5,596 nucleotides of DNA, from positions 1,162 to 6,757 of the forward strand of contig DCGO01000076.1 in the NCBI GenBank assembly GCA_002314605.1, given 5' to 3'. The notes below the pieces were generated by a model. That model was given only the letters and a program-made list of their open reading frames with translations. It was not told the origin of the DNA and did no database searches. Positions 1 to 5,455 of the stretch are shown piece after piece (the first letter of the stretch is position 1; the number at the start of each line of letters is the position of its first letter). The stretch is from Lentisphaeria bacterium UBA1776 (GTDB lineage: Bacteria; Verrucomicrobiota; Lentisphaeria; Victivallales; Victivallaceae). The translations under genes and the position numbers were made by a program.

Positions 1-344
1 TTCTTGAAGGTCTGCTCGAAACCCAGGAACTTGAGGACGGACAGGGTCACGCTGGGGTGGAACCGGAGACCGCCTTTGTAGGGACCGAGAGCGTTGTTGA
101 ACTGGACCCGGTAGCCGGTGTTGATCTGGATCTTGCCGTTGTCATCCCGCCACGGGACCTGAAAGGTGATGATCCGCTCTGGGATCACCATCCGCTCCAG
201 AATCCGGTACTCCTCGTACTTGGGATTCGCGTCCAGCAAACCGCCGATGGAACTGAAAACCTCTTCGACACTCTGCAGAAACTCTTTTTCCCAGGGAATC
301 TGCTGTTTGAGCTGGTCAAAGACCCGCTGCGCATACTGATGCAT
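1..344 (-). CDS. gdhA: Glutamate dehydrogenase, N-terminal part (runs off left edge)
   Basis: The enzyme makes glutamate from 2-oxoglutarate and ammonia in the cytoplasm, usually with NADPH in this hexameric bacterial class. Translating the minus strand from the ATG at 344-342 gives 114 complete codons before the edge. Seen directly: VPWRDDNGKIQINTGYRVQF (residues 64-83), then GPYKGGLRFHPSV (87-99) and LKFLGFEQTFK (104-114), which is the core of the Glu/Leu/Phe/Val dehydrogenase dimerisation domain. Lys90 and Lys114 match the substrate-pocket lysines 89 and 113 of the Clostridium symbiosum enzyme, with the same 24-residue spacing. The start is fixed by AGGAGA at 352-357, seven bases upstream, and by the N-terminal length typical of the 445-450-residue family. 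Roughly three quarters of the gene, including the Rossmann domain, lies outside the window, so cofactor preference is inferred from family resemblance. The gene stands alone here, behind a leader of about 220 nt. Confidence 0.96.
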   Translation of the reverse strand, partial: MHQYAQRVFDQLKQQIPWEKEFLQSVEEVFSSIGGLLDANPKYEEYRILERMVIPERIITFQVPWRDDNGKIQINTGYRVQFNNALGPYKGGLRFHPSVTLSVLKFLGFEQTFK

Positions 345-381
345 GATACTTTCTCCTCATTTGGATTGAATTCAAAACCGA

Positions 382-405
382 TTTCTGAAACACTTCCTGA
401 AACAC
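382..405. repeat. 12-nt tandem direct repeat in the gdhA leader
   Basis: Two adjacent 12-mers, TTTCTGAAACAC (382-393) and TTCCTGAAACAC (394-405), match at 11 of 12 positions. They lie between the predicted gdhA start site and its ribosome binding site, about 40-60 nt upstream of the ATG. A 12-nt period is close to one helical turn, so they could be tandem sites for a DNA-binding regulator or, in RNA, tandem protein or pairing sites. This role is inferred; only the repeat is seen. Confidence 0.6.
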
Positions 406-436
406 ACATTCAGATTTTTGGTGAAGCACCCCCCGT

Positions 437-452
437 TTTGACATCCGTCAAA
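437..452. repeat. Perfect dyad (hairpin or operator) in the gdhA leader
   Basis: TTTGAC (437-442) and GTCAAA (447-452) are perfect inverted 6-mers around a 4-nt centre (ATCC). On the gdhA transcript this would form a six-base-pair stem with a GGAU loop, about 95 nt upstream of the start codon. No run of U follows the stem on the minus strand, so it is not an intrinsic terminator. As DNA it is a plausible small operator half-site pair. Confidence 0.4.
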
Positions 453-569
453 CTAACCTTTCTCTTCTGCGGACATCCATGAAACCACGAAACGCCCGGA
501 TACTCTCCGGAACGCAGCCGGTCCTCATCATGATACCGCCGCTTTGCCACAATGATATTGCGACGTATT

Positions 570-597
570 AATATACACCAATTACAGATGATGTAAA
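570..597 (-). promoter_or_regulatory. Probable gdhA promoter
   Basis: Read on the minus strand, TTTACA (597-592) and TATATT (575-570) are separated by 16 bp, a good sigma70-type pair. The DNA just upstream on that strand (about 598-640) is rich in A and T runs and could act as an UP element. Initiation would fall near 563, giving a leader of about 220 nt before the gdhA ATG. That is long, and it contains the repeats listed separately. No other hexamer pair closer to the gene looks as good, but a nearer weak promoter cannot be excluded. Confidence 0.55.
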
Positions 598-881
598 TAT
601 TTTTCTGCATAAATTATCGTTCTTTTCAAAAATTTTGTCTGTCTTTTCCATTTTTTGTCCGTTTGCAGACTGTGGGACTTTTGCCGTCCGAAACCGACGG
701 GAGAGACCGTCTCACTTGAAGTCGCTGTTCCTTATGCGGCAGGGAAGATTGCTTGAGTGACACACTCTGAAAGACGAATTTTCCCTCCGCGCCGGGCACC
801 TGCCGCGGCGGTATGGCATTGGGGCCTCCCCTGCTGCGGGGCATTGTGTCCCATAACGCACATACGGGAAACAGAAAGTAC

Positions 882-909
882 TTGAAAAAAAAGAAAATGA
901 TGGTATCTT
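882..909 (+). promoter_or_regulatory. Probable promoter of the acyltransferase-like gene
   Basis: TTGAAA (882-887) and TATCTT (904-909) are separated by 16 bp, so transcription would begin near 916. This lies downstream of the in-frame ATG codons at 813, 897 and 900. If it is the main promoter, only the ATG at 960 can be the start, with a leader of about 44 nt. The -35 hexamer is the same as in both promoters of the divergent regulator/glycosidase spacer. Confidence 0.5.
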
Positions 910-959
910 ACGGGATTTCAAACATACAGGGGTCCTCAAAAAATCAGGTCAATATCACG

Positions 960-1922
960 ATGCAGAACCAAAAAGAATGCTGGCGGAAACTGTGCGCCAA
1001 TGCGGAAAATTTTCACCTTGCTCTTCAGAAATTTGATCAGCTCCGTCCCTTCTTTGAAAGTCTGGACGGAGCGCTTTTCCAGGAACTTTCAACCGCCGCC
1101 GTCAAAAAATTCCCCATGGAAAGGGTGCAGAAATTCTTTTCCGGACACGATCTGGAGAAATTCCTGCTCCTGTGCGTTGTGGCCAATTATGATTTCGCCG
1201 TCCAGAAATATCAGCAGGAAAAGTGGCCGGAAATGATGCTGCAGGAGATCCTCTGCGACCTGCGTCTGTGGCTGGACACACTGGAACGGGATCTGGGCGG
1301 GTACGGACTTACCCCCCGGATCTTCAACTGGAGCATCGACTGCCTGAACGGCGAGGTGAAGTCCTACGGAAGACTGCAGGGCAACAGCATCCACGGATTC
1401 TGTCTCAAACGGTCCATCTATCGCCAGAAAGACGGTTCGCTCCTGGTGAAACCGGCCTACTCCCCGGAAAATCCGCCCCGTCCGGATCTGGCTTTTTCCG
1501 ACAAAGTGATCAATATCCACATCCCGGCCCGGGGGCCCCTTGACCGGAAGGAATGCATCCGCTCCCTGAAACGCATGACGGAGTTTTCCGGCCGATTTTT
1601 TCCGGATTACGACTACAGAGCCATCGTCTGTTACTCCTGGCTGCTGGACCGGACCTTCCGGGAATTTCTGAAACCGGAGTCCAACATTGTCCAGTTCCAG
1701 AAACTGGGACACACCTTCAATGCCGAAGGCCATTTCGAAGACAGGGAGATCCGCTGGCGCCTCTGGGGAAACCGGGGCAATGAGCTTCCGCTGGAACAGC
1801 TGCCGGTCTCCAGCAGCATCCAGCGGGGGGTGGTGCAGACCCTTCTGAACGGGGGCCACTTTTATGAAGGGGTCCTGGTGATCTTCAAAGATGAACTGCC
1901 GGCATTGTTTGCCGAATTATGA
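960..1922 (+). CDS. Acyltransferase-like protein with NAT_N and GNAT-like C-terminal domains (DUF5596 type)
   Basis: This is a 320-residue soluble protein of a poorly characterised family built of a helical N-terminal domain and a GNAT-like C-terminal domain. The N-terminal half (about 5-150) has the family pattern, including LRLWLDTL (101-108) and FNWSIDCLNGEVKSYGRLQ (122-140). The C-terminal half (about 180-310) shows INIHIPARGPLD (184-195), YRAIVCYSWLLD (219-230), SNIVQFQKL (241-249) and a closing SIQRGVVQTLLNGGHF (286-301). These were recognised from memory of the family; substrate and reaction are unknown. There is no signal peptide or membrane segment. The frame stays open back to 813, with ATGs at 813, 897 and 900. 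I prefer 960 because the promoter at 882-909 would start downstream of the others and because the protein then begins where the family does, but the ribosome binding site (AGG at 947-949) is weak. It converges on the AraC gene across 72 bp, and a link to sugar use is unproven. Confidence 0.85.
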   Translation: MQNQKECWRKLCANAENFHLALQKFDQLRPFFESLDGALFQELSTAAVKKFPMERVQKFFSGHDLEKFLLLCVVANYDFAVQKYQQEKWPEMMLQEILCDLRLWLDTLERDLGGYGLTPRIFNWSIDCLNGEVKSYGRLQGNSIHGFCLKRSIYRQKDGSLLVKPAYSPENPPRPDLAFSDKVINIHIPARGPLDRKECIRSLKRMTEFSGRFFPDYDYRAIVCYSWLLDRTFREFLKPESNIVQFQKLGHTFNAEGHFEDREIRWRLWGNRGNELPLEQLPVSSSIQRGVVQTLLNGGHFYEGVLVIFKDELPALFAEL

Positions 1923-1972
1923 TCCGCACCGGGAAATCCATCGAGGAAATTCCAGAACTTTTTCCTGAAGAT

Positions 1973-1991
1973 GCGAACCCGTCACGTTCGC
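1973..1991. terminator. Small hairpin in the convergent gap (possible weak shared terminator)
   Basis: GCGAAC (1973-1978) and GTTCGC (1986-1991) form a perfect six-base-pair stem with a 7-nt loop. It lies between the stop of the acyltransferase-like gene (1922) and the stop of the AraC gene (1995). Neither strand has a U tract after the stem, so it lacks the classical intrinsic terminator signature. A second weak dyad, AGGAAA (1944-1949) with TTTCCT (1961-1966), lies in the same gap. Confidence 0.2.
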
Positions 1992-1994
1992 CGC

Positions 1995-2792
1995 TCACTT
2001 CTGAAAGCGCTTCCGGTATTCCGTGGGGGAAAAGCCGAAACAGCGTTTGAATGTCCGGGAAAAATCCATCAGGGATTCCCGGCGGCAGGCAAACATGATC
2101 TCCTTGATCCGGAGAGGCGTGGACCGGAGCATTTCCGCCGCCAGAGACATCTGCTGATTCTGCACATAGTGCTTTGGCGGCATCTTGAGGATAGTGCAGA
2201 AGAGTTTCCGGAAGTGTTCGTAGGAGATCCCGGCCTCCTCCGCTTTTTTCCGGAAATCGAAGGTCCGGAAGGGGTCGCTCCGGATATCTTCCGCAAGACA
2301 CCGGATCCCGTAATCATCTGTCTCCGTCTCCTGAGCCGCCTGCAGAAAACGGAGCATCATCAGGATCAGATTCTCCGCACACACGGCAAGTTCCGGGTGA
2401 AAAAACACCGGATCCTTCCGGTAATACTGAAGCATGTCCAAAAAGATCCCGCTGACCTTTCCCGGATCGGCGGGGATCAGGGTGCCCTCCGGGCAGACCC
2501 GGTCCAGTTCCGCTATGACCTGATCACTCCGGGGCCCGCTGAAATCAAAATACAAGTGTTCCACGGATCCCGAGCCGGATCTTTCCAGGCTGAACCGGTA
2601 GTGGTGACCGCGCTTCATCCAGAAAAGCACCGGGGCCTTCAGAAGGATCTCGTGACCGTCGGTCAGCAGCAGCAGCTCCCCCTTGCGGATGAATTCCACC
2701 GAATTGGTCTCCGCCCGGAAGGGATGCCTGAAACTGTAGATATAGAAATTCCGGGAAACGATGTGAAACCGGATATTGCTGTAGAGAGACAT
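1995..2792 (-). CDS. AraC-family transcriptional regulator
   Basis: This 265-residue DNA-binding regulator is of typical AraC/XylS length. The N-terminal part (about 1-95) looks like the cupin-type sensor: a run of strands including EFIRKGELLLLTDGHEILL (33-51), then a PVLFWMKRGHHYRF segment (54-67), where sugar-responsive members bind their ligand. The C-terminal part carries two helix-turn-helix units: the first around 178-210 (FDFRKKAEEAGISYEHFRKL), and the second around 227-261, ending in the signature FSRTFKRCFGFSPTEYRK (244-261). The start is fixed by GAGGAG at 2798-2803, five bases before the ATG at 2792-2790. It is transcribed away from the alpha-galactosidase-like gene from a shared 146-bp spacer, the classic arrangement for a local activator of a sugar-hydrolase gene. 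The effector is inferred to be the substrate or product of that enzyme. The overlapping promoters would also allow autoregulation. Confidence 0.93.
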   Translation of the reverse strand: MSLYSNIRFHIVSRNFYIYSFRHPFRAETNSVEFIRKGELLLLTDGHEILLKAPVLFWMKRGHHYRFSLERSGSGSVEHLYFDFSGPRSDQVIAELDRVCPEGTLIPADPGKVSGIFLDMLQYYRKDPVFFHPELAVCAENLILMMLRFLQAAQETETDDYGIRCLAEDIRSDPFRTFDFRKKAEEAGISYEHFRKLFCTILKMPPKHYVQNQQMSLAAEMLRSTPLRIKEIMFACRRESLMDFSRTFKRCFGFSPTEYRKRFQK

Positions 2793-2844
2793 CTCTTCTC
2801 CTCAAAATAAAAGCATGCCGTCAAACCGGACCGGACAGCGGTGT

Positions 2845-2872
2845 AATATAACATGACATTTTTCCTTTTCAA
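2845..2872 (-). promoter_or_regulatory. Promoter of the AraC-family regulator gene
   Basis: On the minus strand TTGAAA (2872-2867) and TATATT (2850-2845) are spaced by 16 bp. Initiation near 2838 leaves a leader of about 45 nt before the ATG at 2792. That leader contains a tandem CCGGA doublet (2826-2835). The -10 element sits inside a near-palindrome (2842-2853, TGTAATATAACA, one mismatched pair), a possible site for repression. Its -35 is seven bases from the -35 of the opposing promoter. Confidence 0.65.
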
Positions 2873-2886
2873 CAGCAGCTTGAAAA
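2866..2886. promoter_or_regulatory. Inverted repeat joining the two divergent -35 elements
   Basis: TTTTCAA (2866-2872) and TTGAAAA (2880-2886) are perfect inverted 7-mers around CAGCAGC. The two arms are the -35 hexamers of the divergent promoters, so the dyad may simply reflect promoter sequence, or it may also be an operator that would affect both genes at once. The symmetry centre (2876) lies almost equally far from the two -10 elements. Confidence 0.45.
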
Positions 2887-2908
2887 TGAAACGCGGGGGA
2901 AGTATATT
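2880..2908 (+). promoter_or_regulatory. Promoter of the alpha-galactosidase-like gene
   Basis: TTGAAA (2880-2885) and TATATT (2903-2908) are spaced by the ideal 17 bp. Transcription would begin near 2915, about 24 nt before the ATG at 2939, with GGAGG at 2925-2929 as ribosome binding site. The promoter looks strong as it stands. The region upstream, where an AraC activator would normally bind, is occupied by the opposing promoter, so regulation could involve repression or competition as well as activation. Confidence 0.7.
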
Positions 2909-2938
2909 ACGGAAACACGATTACGGAGGATCATTCTC

Positions 2939-5188
2939 ATGGAAAATCTGAATAAAGAACTGGCCGCCTTCTCCTGCGGAGAAATGAGCAGCAGCATTTT
3001 CGCCGTCATCAACGGGGAAAAGATCACCCCGTCCAAAGTCACGGGATCGCTGACGGAAGACGGGGGCATGCTTCAGGTCGAATACGGAAGTCTGGGAACG
3101 GAATCCTTGACCTTCACCCGGGGAAAAGACTCCGGAGGGGCCCCCTTTCTCACCTGCCGGAGAGTGTTCCGCACCGGAAATGCCGTGATCCGTTTGACGG
3201 AACTGGGGCTTGAGCTCAAAGGGATCCGCCTCGGCGGGGATGCGGCGGAAGACTATTTCTACAACAATGAAAATCCCCGGATCTACAACCGGATGATCTT
3301 CCCCGTGGATTTCGACCGCACTCGGAAAGGTCTGGTCAAAGACTCCGAATTCGATGAGACCGCCGGCAACAAGTGGGCCGACCCCGGCGTGGTCTGCGAA
3401 AGGATCGGACGGTCCCCCTATCAGACCTTCCCCGCCATCCTCCTCGGCAACCTGAAGAAAAACCACGGTCTGGTCCACGGCACCCTCTCGCAGAATGTCT
3501 TCTTCCACAACTATCGGGTCTTTCATGAAGCAGACGCCCTGACCCTGCAGATCTTTTCCGGATTCAAGGAAATCGAAGCGCTGGAGTGCTCCCCGGGGCG
3601 GATCCTTGCGGACGAACACTTCATCGGCGTTACGGATCATGCCGAGGATCTCGAAAAGATCTTCAGCGGCTACACGGAGGAACTCCGGAAACACCTTCCC
3701 CCCATGTACGGCGCATCCCGGCTGAACCGGGACTGGGTGCTGTGGGATTCCTGGAACGACGGGATTCTGTGGCACGTCAGCGAAGAGATGCTCCTGAAGG
3801 AGGCCCGTTTCCTGAAAAAGCATTTCCCGACCGTCCGCTGGTTCCAGCTGGATGACGGCTATGCCGCCATTGAGCGCCCCGCCCACGGCATCGGCGTGCC
3901 CTTTGAGGGGGAAGCGGGGATCCATCACGAAAAATTCCCCCATGGGCTCCGGCATTTTACGGATGAAGTCCGGAAGATCGGCCTCCGTCCGGCCATCTGG
4001 ATCGGCGGGTTCTGCCCGTTGAAAAACCCCATCGGCCAGCAGCATCCGGAGTGGTTCATCGACTACAGCTACCGGTGCAAAACCGTGTCGCCTTTGGACG
4101 TCAGCATCCCGGAAGTCCGGGAATACATGACCAAAGCCCTTGACACGTTGATCCTGGAGTACGGGTTTGATGCGGTGAAGCACGACTTCTGGAGCTACGC
4201 CTTTGAGGACAGTCACGACCTCCTGAAATTCAAGGACCGGTCCGGTTATGAGTGGCGGGAGTGGTGGCTTGCGGAATTCCGCAAACGCCTCCCGGCGGAC
4301 GGGTATCTGCAAACAGGCTGCGATCTGGCGATGGGAAATCCCTTCCACGGGAAATACTTTACGAACTACCGCTACGGGATCGACGTCTGCGACGGAAACT
4401 GGGAGGACACCAAGACCTGCTTCCTGTGGTGCACCGCGTGTCTGGCCACCCATACGACGGACCTTATCGTGGCCAACAGCGACTCCATCGGCATGCTGCC
4501 GAAAATGAGCGACACGGATGCGGCCTTCCGGGTGAATTTCGTCATGGCCACCCGGACTATGGTGGAGCTCAGCGGCAAACTCAGCGAAGCGGATCCGGGG
4601 TCGCCTAGGTTCAAACGCCTGAAGCGGGCCCTCTGCAACCCCAACAACGGACAGGAGGTCTTCTTCGCTGACTACGACTACAGGGATCCGGCAAGATTTC
4701 TGCCCAGGGTCATCTATTTCAAGACCGGGCACTTCTGCAATCAGAATTCTTCATACCTTCCCCTTCGGACCGCCGGGGTCTTCAATGTGGAAGATGAAGC
4801 CAGACCGGTCCGGCTCACCCCAGCCATGCTGGGACTCGAACCCGGAAAATACGAGCTTACGGAGATCTGGACCGGAGAAAGTCTCCCCCTGTCGGAAGAA
4901 ACGGTGCTGGAACTACCGCCCCACGGAAGCGGACTTTATTCGGTCAGCAGGACTGCCGGTCTCCAGCTTCTGAATGCGGATATCCGGGTCCTGTCTTTTG
5001 ACGGGAAGTATGTGGAAACCGGCTTCGGCGGCAGGATCGAACTGGTGTTCTCCCGGGAAATCCGGAAGATTCTTCTGAACGGCAGGGCCCTCCCGTTCAC
5101 GCAGGAGGAGGACCACGGCAATTACCGGATAACCTTCACAACGGAGGATGCTGTGCGGCTTGAGATCCTGCCGGAGCAGTCCCGCTGA
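2939..5188 (+). CDS. Clan GH-D glycosidase, GH36-like alpha-galactosidase (melibiase type)
   Basis: This is a 749-residue enzyme predicted to release terminal alpha-galactosyl or similar residues with retention of configuration. Domains in order: an N-terminal beta-sandwich (about 1-255); a TIM barrel (about 262-570) with WDSWND (269-274), FQLDDGY (302-308) and RPAIWIGGF (350-358); a beta domain with ELTEIWTGESL (639-649) and HGSGLYSV (662-669); and an extra beta-rich tail (about 671-749). Asp416 in VKHDFW is the expected nucleophile. Asp482 in RYGID (478-482) is the expected acid/base. Their 66-residue spacing resembles the roughly 70 of GH36. The usual nucleophile motif KWD is KHD here, so the exact substrate (alpha-galactoside, alpha-GalNAc or beta-L-arabinopyranoside) is open. 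There is no signal peptide, so it is probably cytoplasmic, acting on imported oligosaccharides. GGAGG nine bases upstream fixes the start. It is divergent from, and probably controlled by, the AraC gene. The symbol is left empty because subfamily and substrate are unsure. Confidence 0.9.
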   Translation: MENLNKELAAFSCGEMSSSIFAVINGEKITPSKVTGSLTEDGGMLQVEYGSLGTESLTFTRGKDSGGAPFLTCRRVFRTGNAVIRLTELGLELKGIRLGGDAAEDYFYNNENPRIYNRMIFPVDFDRTRKGLVKDSEFDETAGNKWADPGVVCERIGRSPYQTFPAILLGNLKKNHGLVHGTLSQNVFFHNYRVFHEADALTLQIFSGFKEIEALECSPGRILADEHFIGVTDHAEDLEKIFSGYTEELRKHLPPMYGASRLNRDWVLWDSWNDGILWHVSEEMLLKEARFLKKHFPTVRWFQLDDGYAAIERPAHGIGVPFEGEAGIHHEKFPHGLRHFTDEVRKIGLRPAIWIGGFCPLKNPIGQQHPEWFIDYSYRCKTVSPLDVSIPEVREYMTKALDTLILEYGFDAVKHDFWSYAFEDSHDLLKFKDRSGYEWREWWLAEFRKRLPADGYLQTGCDLAMGNPFHGKYFTNYRYGIDVCDGNWEDTKTCFLWCTACLATHTTDLIVANSDSIGMLPKMSDTDAAFRVNFVMATRTMVELSGKLSEADPGSPRFKRLKRALCNPNNGQEVFFADYDYRDPARFLPRVIYFKTGHFCNQNSSYLPLRTAGVFNVEDEARPVRLTPAMLGLEPGKYELTEIWTGESLPLSEETVLELPPHGSGLYSVSRTAGLQLLNADIRVLSFDGKYVETGFGGRIELVFSREIRKILLNGRALPFTQEEDHGNYRITFTTEDAVRLEILPEQSR

Positions 5189-5455
5189 CGGAAGAATACC
5201 CGGCATCTTTAGTTTGCTTTATCTTTTTGCCGGTGTATAGTACGGGAAAGGGTGTTGCCGGAAGGATTGGGGAACAAGGGTCCGTCCCTCTGGAACCGAC
5301 TGGTGAAAACATGAACCGATGCCGGAAAACACAGCGAAACCTCCGGCAAAACTTTTGGTTATTGAGGTAATTTCAAAAGTTTTTAATTTTGGTACTTGAA
5401 AAAACACGCAGCAAATTCAAATTATTCTTTAGGGATGACAACCGAAAGGATAATT
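5189..5455 (+). other. Intergenic region with a composition change and possible remnant gene start
   Basis: No full gene is seen. After the possible promoter (5214-5241) there is a GAACCGA direct repeat (5293-5299 and 5313-5319, 20 nt apart). Two short frames follow: 5311-5370 (19 residues, Arg-rich) and 5319-5399 (26 residues, beginning MPENTAKPPAKLLVIEV). The second reads like a genuine protein N-terminus that soon enters AT-rich sequence and stops. From about 5350 the DNA is clearly AT-richer than everything to its left, with TTTCAA (5371-5376) and TTGAAA (5396-5401) as an inverted pair. This fits the edge of an inserted element, but no terminal repeat can be defined from one side. Confidence 0.4.
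5214..5241 (+). promoter_or_regulatory. Possible promoter downstream of the glycosidase
   Basis: TTGCTT (5214-5219) and TATAGT (5236-5241) are spaced by 16 bp. The -10 region overlaps the right arm of an imperfect inverted repeat (5196-5205 with 5228-5238, core CCGGCA/TGCCGG), which has a long loop and no following U tract and so is a poor terminator candidate. If active, it would transcribe the possible truncated frame at 5319 and the partial CDS at 5456. Confidence 0.35.

Larger units (their letters stand above)
345..959. other. Intergenic region between gdhA and the acyltransferase-like gene
   Basis: The divergent spacer is about 615 bp and no convincing gene is seen. Short frames exist on both strands, but they lack ribosome binding sites or protein-like composition, and the best one on the minus strand is laid over the gdhA promoter. 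The left part is the gdhA leader, with a 10-bp palindrome TTGAATTCAA (366-375), the tandem repeat, the 437-452 dyad and a CCGGA/TCCGG hairpin (496-510). Positions 598-660 are very AT-rich. Positions 684-711 hold three complementary blocks (CCGTC, GACGG, CCGTC) able to form alternative hairpins. Positions 815-846 carry a repeated GGCATTG flanking G4/C4 blocks. The last part (882-909) holds a promoter for the following gene. Confidence 0.6.

Noticed and set aside
57..482. 141-residue plus-strand frame over the gdhA start and leader
   Set aside because: It begins with GTG without a ribosome binding site and is antisense to glutamate dehydrogenase, whose translation is unmistakable.
410..610. 66-residue minus-strand frame between gdhA and its promoter
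   Set aside because: Its first codons overlap the -35 and -10 elements of the gdhA promoter, so the main transcript would not contain its start. Its composition is not protein-like.
821..841. G4/C4/G4 blocks as a terminator or G-quadruplex
   Set aside because: There are only two G4 blocks on one strand, with C4 between them. This gives small alternative hairpins, with no U tract and not enough G runs for a quadruplex.
1089..1859. 256-residue minus-strand frame over the acyltransferase-like gene
   Set aside because: It is an antisense shadow. The sense frame carries the conserved family motifs and this one shows none.
1971..2810. 279-residue plus-strand frame over the AraC gene
   Set aside because: It lies exactly antisense to a clear AraC regulator, has no ribosome binding site and no recognisable domain.
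2921..4732. 603-residue open frame on the minus strand, antisense to the glycosidase
   Set aside because: It is a shadow of GC-biased codons in the real gene. It has no domain pattern, is monotonous in Pro/Gly/Val/Glu, and the sense frame has clear catalytic motifs and a ribosome binding site.
5196..5238. Inverted repeat (CCGGCA/TGCCGG) after the glycosidase as an intrinsic terminator
   Set aside because: The loop exceeds 20 nt, the stem has a bulge and no U tract follows. Its right arm overlaps a better promoter -10.
5311..5370. 19-residue Arg-rich frame as a leader peptide
   Set aside because: It has no convincing ribosome binding site and overlaps the more protein-like frame at 5319. No attenuator structure is associated with it.
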